This document shows, piece after piece, positions 61,190 to 64,000 of a stretch of 64,000 bases of DNA; position 1 is the stretch's first letter, and each line of letters opens with the position of its first letter. The translations under genes and the position numbers were made by a program. The DNA comes from CAYWPG01 sp964460035. Its GTDB lineage: Bacteria; Pseudomonadota; Gammaproteobacteria; Nitrococcales; AK92. The stretch is from the NCBI GenBank assembly GCA_964460035.1, contig CAYWPG010000007.1, positions 55,634 to 119,633 on the forward strand, written 5' to 3'. Below the pieces are notes generated by a model. It worked only from the letters and a program-made list of their open reading frames with translations. It did no database searches and was not told the DNA's origin.

Positions 61190-61684
61190 CTACTCCTCCA
61201 GTCTCTTCACGTAAATGCCGTACGGCACTCCATGAATTGCCGGCGCGTTGCGATCCAGCCGAAACCCCATTCGCAGGTACATGGAAAGCGCAACTTTCAT
61301 GATGGTGCTAGTGTGCAAAGCGATCAGCTCCGCGCCGTCGCGCTTGGCACGGCGAATACATTCGTCGGTAAGCGCACGGCCGATGCCCAGCCCCCGGAAC
61401 GGCGGATCCACCACCAGCATGCGGAGCACCGCCCATTGCGGCTCGAAATACGCTGCCTTAGGCCGCCCAGGCGCTACATAGCCCACAGCCCCCACCACGG
61501 CGCCGCCATGTTTCGCTACGATAATGTCGGTCGAATCCGACAGCGCGGCCATACTGCCGATGCGCCGGGCGAACAGCTCCCAGTTTTGATAAAGATCGCG
61601 GTACTGTTCGAAGGCAGCCAGCGCAACGCGATTGACCGCGTCGGCGTCCTGCTGCGTGAAATCGCACAGCTCGAAACTCGTCAT
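61190..61684 (-). CDS. GNAT-family N-acetyltransferase
   Basis: A 164-residue acetyltransferase (MTSFELCDFTQQDADAVNRVALAAFEQYRDLYQNW) with the acetyl-CoA motif MLVVDPPFRGLGIGRALTDECIRRA (residues ~89-113). It transfers acetyl to an amine of unknown identity. It is separate in sequence from its downstream neighbour, so not a simple duplicate. It is probably the upstream gene of a two-gene unit; REP elements lie in its 5' flank. Confidence 0.88.
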   Translation of the reverse strand: MTSFELCDFTQQDADAVNRVALAAFEQYRDLYQNWELFARRIGSMAALSDSTDIIVAKHGGAVVGAVGYVAPGRPKAAYFEPQWAVLRMLVVDPPFRGLGIGRALTDECIRRAKRDGAELIALHTSTIMKVALSMYLRMGFRLDRNAPAIHGVPYGIYVKRLEE

Positions 61685-61850
61685 CGCTTCCTACGCCCAA
61701 ATATCTTGTTGTTTCTTCTCGGTCGGCGGCTGCTCCGCACGCCCCATCATGACATGGATTGCGGTTACGGCTCTGTCGCGTAGTCTATACGCCCGCACTC
61801 GCGATCGCGCCTAGCAGCATACTGAAAAACTTGGTCGGCGACGCGGAAAT

Positions 61851-61873
61851 TCGCGGCGGGAGCCGCTCCTACG
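61851..61873 (-). repeat. REP-like palindromic element 1
   Basis: Read on the minus strand the core is GTAGGAGCGGCTCCCGCCGC, matching the GTAGGAGCGGCT...AGCCGCGA consensus of pseudomonad-type REP elements with a GCGGC/GCCGC stem. Confidence 0.65.
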
Positions 61874-61965
61874 GGGGCACCCCCGGGCAAGAAGAGCCAC
61901 TCGCTTTGGTGGGAACGTCCGCCAGTCGCGAAAGGATTCTCCGAAGTCGGTGGGTAGAGCAAAGA

Positions 61966-61991
61966 TGCGCAGCGAGGGCGCTGCTCCCACA
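61966..61991 (-). repeat. REP-like palindromic element 2
   Basis: On the minus strand it starts TGTGGGAGCAGCGCCCTCGC, with a GCAGCG/CGCTGC stem. Same general form as element 1, a G-rich GGGAG leader followed by a palindrome. Confidence 0.6.
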
Positions 61992-62180
61992 GGGGCCGGT
62001 GCGAATCGTGCTTAAGGCGCTGCTTAGACCAGACCCAACCCTTGCCGTAAAGGACAGGACGATCTGGCAATACTCCCGGATCCTCATTATCCGCCACCCA
62101 GCCCATTGCCCGAGCACCAGGGCGCTCGGTCAACGGGCTGGATCGCGGACGGTCTCTGCCCCGGGCGCGGGCTTGTCGCC

Positions 62181-64000
62181 TTAGCTGCTGATTTTCAGTG
62201 CGTTCTCGATCTTGAGCGTACGCCTCGAAAGCTCGAAGGCGGCATTCTCGAGGAGTACCTGGGTACTCCTGAGCTCGGTCACTTTCCTCTCCAGCTGCAC
62301 GATCTTGTCCTCCACATCCATCTTGTTGTGGAGGAACTTCAGACCGGGCAGATTGGTTTCGATCTCGCTGTTCTCCATCTTGAACTTGCCGCTGGCGGCA
62401 ACTTCAATGTTGACGTCCAGCCCGGCGAAAAACGCCGCTGCGAGCTTGCCGCCTAGGTACGTCTCTACCGAGGTGGTAAGCCCGCCGTGTATCCCCAGCT
62501 GGAAATCCGTATTGAGCTTGATCTCTGCGCTGGCTCCCGGCGCGTAGGCGATTTCCAGGCTCGAGAAAGGCGCGAACTCGGCGGTAAAAGTATTGCTTGC
62601 CTCGCCGGTGGAGTTCTCTATGCTGAACTTGTTCAATATCACGCCCGGCGAGTGGTTGGAGTACTCCTTGACCGTCTTCACGCCGTCGATATCCGACATG
62701 TAGTAGGTCTCCTTGCCGTCCTCGTCGTAGCTGACCTCTACTCGGTTGCCGCCCCAGTTCACTACCTGGGTATCGCCCGCGCGGACCTCGATCAGGCCTC
62801 CCTTGTGAAAGCTGTACTTGTTGCCGAACGTCTTCTCCACCAGCATGAAGTCGCGCCGCCACGGCCACCGGCCCTCGGCGCCGTAGTCGGTGACTTCCTC
62901 GTAACGCTTTTTCCGCGCCTCCTCGGCCGCCTCCTTGATAACCTTGTCGGCATAGCCTTGACTACGCATGATCGCGGCCTTCTTTTCCGCCGCCTTGTTG
63001 GCCGCTTCCTCGGCTTCCTTTTCCGGCAACATTACATCCAGCGCCGAATCCAGCTTCTCGACCTTGGTCCAGTTCGGCCCGCCCGTATCCAGCAGATCCT
63101 CGTTGGCGCGTTCATTAATGACGCTGCAGGCCTGGGCGTGGATTTCGCTATAACTCGCTCCTAGCTGGTAAACGTTGGTGTCGCTGAAATCGTAGACATT
63201 GCCTTCGTGCCAGATGAACGAGTCGTGCCTGGCCACGCTCACATGGCCCGTCGCCAGCCGGGCCGCCCACTCGCGCGAGGCTTCGTCCACAAGGAACGGG
63301 CCGAAGTAGTCGTTTACCCACTCCGGTGTAGTCTCGGGTTTCGGTGCGCTGCCCTCGGCGAAGGTTGGAATAGTGCTGAACGGCTTGGCCTTCAGGCGGA
63401 ACGGATCCTCCATGTGGGAATGGGCGCTGAATGTGTAGCGCGGTCCGAAGGTGTAGCTCTCGGCCCCGCCGGCGAGGAACTGGTAGTCGGCGCCTTCTCG
63501 CCAGGAGTAACGGATGCCGCTCTGACGATCCACGTGCAGACGCCCCGACAGTTCCTCCTTCACGGTCAGCCGCCCATCGTCGTCGACGGCGTCGGCCTGC
63601 TCGGTGGGGTCCTCATCATCCGGCAGCGGCACATGTTTGCGCGGGAAGCGGAACAGCTCGTCCTGAGCGGCCTTCACCTTGTAGTCGTCGTCCTCACCCA
63701 GCTCTATGCGCCCCTTGGTGGCACTTATCGTGTTAACGCCGCCGGCGACGACCTTACGCTCCAGCCCCTCGGTAGAGACGCTATAGCCAGCGCCCTCGTG
63801 GCTGGCGGCCCCCAGATGCAGGTAGGTCCGCTTATAGGGCGAGTAGAGTTTCAGCCGCTGTCCGCTGCTGCTGTCCTCGGCCTCGATAAGGTTGCCGCCC
63901 GCGGTTCGTATGGTCGCTCGCGTCTGGTTTTCCGAGTTGACCACACTGGGCTGTTCGCTGTTGGGGATGGCGCCGGCGATCACGGGCAGATCGGGGTCGC
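62181..64000 (-). CDS. vgrG: VgrG-family T6SS spike protein with long C-terminal extension, 5' end beyond the window
   Basis: The frame is open from 62181 to the window end, so the N-terminal region is missing; GTG 63983 lies inside the gene. The 606 visible residues begin in the VgrG/gp5 beta-domain (DPDLPVIAGAIPNSEQPSVVNSENQTRATIRTAGGNLIEAEDSSSGQRLKLYSPYKRTYLHLGAASHEGAGYSVSTEG). A glutamate/lysine-rich charged middle follows (AEEAANKAAEKKAAIMRSQG), then a repetitive beta-rich region and a final coiled-coil-like tail (LQLERKVTELRSTQVLLENAAFELSRRTL). Evolved VgrG proteins carry effector domains at this place; none of the known toxin motifs was recognised, so the extension is an uncharacterised candidate effector or adaptor platform. 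Confidence 0.75.
   Translation of the reverse strand, partial: DPDLPVIAGAIPNSEQPSVVNSENQTRATIRTAGGNLIEAEDSSSGQRLKLYSPYKRTYLHLGAASHEGAGYSVSTEGLERKVVAGGVNTISATKGRIELGEDDDYKVKAAQDELFRFPRKHVPLPDDEDPTEQADAVDDDGRLTVKEELSGRLHVDRQSGIRYSWREGADYQFLAGGAESYTFGPRYTFSAHSHMEDPFRLKAKPFSTIPTFAEGSAPKPETTPEWVNDYFGPFLVDEASREWAARLATGHVSVARHDSFIWHEGNVYDFSDTNVYQLGASYSEIHAQACSVINERANEDLLDTGGPNWTKVEKLDSALDVMLPEKEAEEAANKAAEKKAAIMRSQGYADKVIKEAAEEARKKRYEEVTDYGAEGRWPWRRDFMLVEKTFGNKYSFHKGGLIEVRAGDTQVVNWGGNRVEVSYDEDGKETYYMSDIDGVKTVKEYSNHSPGVILNKFSIENSTGEASNTFTAEFAPFSSLEIAYAPGASAEIKLNTDFQLGIHGGLTTSVETYLGGKLAAAFFAGLDVNIEVAASGKFKMENSEIETNLPGLKFLHNKMDVEDKIVQLERKVTELRSTQVLLENAAFELSRRTLKIENALKISS

Larger units (their letters stand above)
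61685..62180. other. Intergenic region, 496 bp, with REP elements and no gene
   Basis: It lies between the GNAT gene (minus) and the vgrG 3' end (minus). It contains two REP-like sequences (61851 and 61966). No open reading frame with coding character was seen. Confidence 0.6.

Noticed and set aside
1..64000. tRNA, rRNA, CRISPR arrays, insertion sequences, integrases and prophage genes
   Set aside because: Read for these on both strands; no TTCGANTCC-like T-loops in a cloverleaf context, no direct-repeat arrays and no transposase or integrase motifs were found.

Overview
The window looks like chromosome of a GC-rich, aerobic, lipid- and hydrocarbon-degrading gammaproteobacterium. I base this on the gene types (acyl-CoA dehydrogenases, acyl-CoA ligases, FadB-like and thiolase enzymes, TesB, SlyD, RhlE, SoxR, Lnt-like, VgrG). 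A Nevskiales/Solimonadaceae-like host is only a guess. No tRNA, rRNA, CRISPR array, insertion sequence or prophage was recognised. Gene order was read directly from the sequence; functions rest on motifs and family knowledge, and no database search was possible.

Layout. 1-1057: 3' part of a membrane diguanylate cyclase. 1183-5966 (minus): alcohol dehydrogenase, aldehyde dehydrogenase and two tandem CurA-type enone reductases, a probable alcohol-to-acid module. 6045-14567 (minus): a beta-oxidation operon (FadB-like bifunctional enzyme, thiolase, large and small subunits of a pimeloyl-CoA-type acyl-CoA dehydrogenase, and a third DmdC-like dehydrogenase), followed by a conserved hypothetical gene. 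15164-19125: NlpC/P60 lipoprotein, a second lipoprotein, Lnt-like acyltransferase and SurE. 19380-29211: a second fatty-acid region with phosphotransferase, SDR, PaaI thioesterase, IclR regulator, two divergent acyl-CoA ligases, quinone reductase, histidine phosphatase and enoyl-CoA hydratase. 29345-38274: mostly housekeeping genes (RhlE, HisC, EamA, BrkB/YihY, metallophosphatase, SlyD, flavoprotein, TesB). 38632-42726: a short ORF, a second diguanylate cyclase, a TetR regulator and a third acyl-CoA ligase. 43580-46335: small secreted protein, DUF3014 protein and SDR.

46704-53028 is the most interesting region. A methyltransferase, a membrane kinase with two kinase cores plus a receiver, a receiver-kinase fusion and a receiver protein form a tightly overlapping operon. 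Gene order and domain order match phcB-phcS-phcR-phcQ, the 3-hydroxy-fatty-acid methyl ester quorum-sensing locus of Ralstonia. 53592-64000 holds a PAP2 phosphatase, a QsdR-like TetR regulator, a glutaredoxin, soxR with a textbook SoxR box, a TRAP transporter, two GNAT acetyltransferases, REP elements and the 3' end of a vgrG with a very long C-terminal extension.

Outside the genes, three signals stand out. Two homologous copies of a short C-rich hairpin element end in strong intrinsic terminators (45242 and 60333) and are probable small RNAs. A near-palindrome TTCCGCA(C/A)TGCGAAACA sits upstream of both the beta-oxidation operon and an acyl-CoA ligase gene, and is a candidate shared operator. 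Further palindromes lie near the sRNA/SDR and TetR genes.
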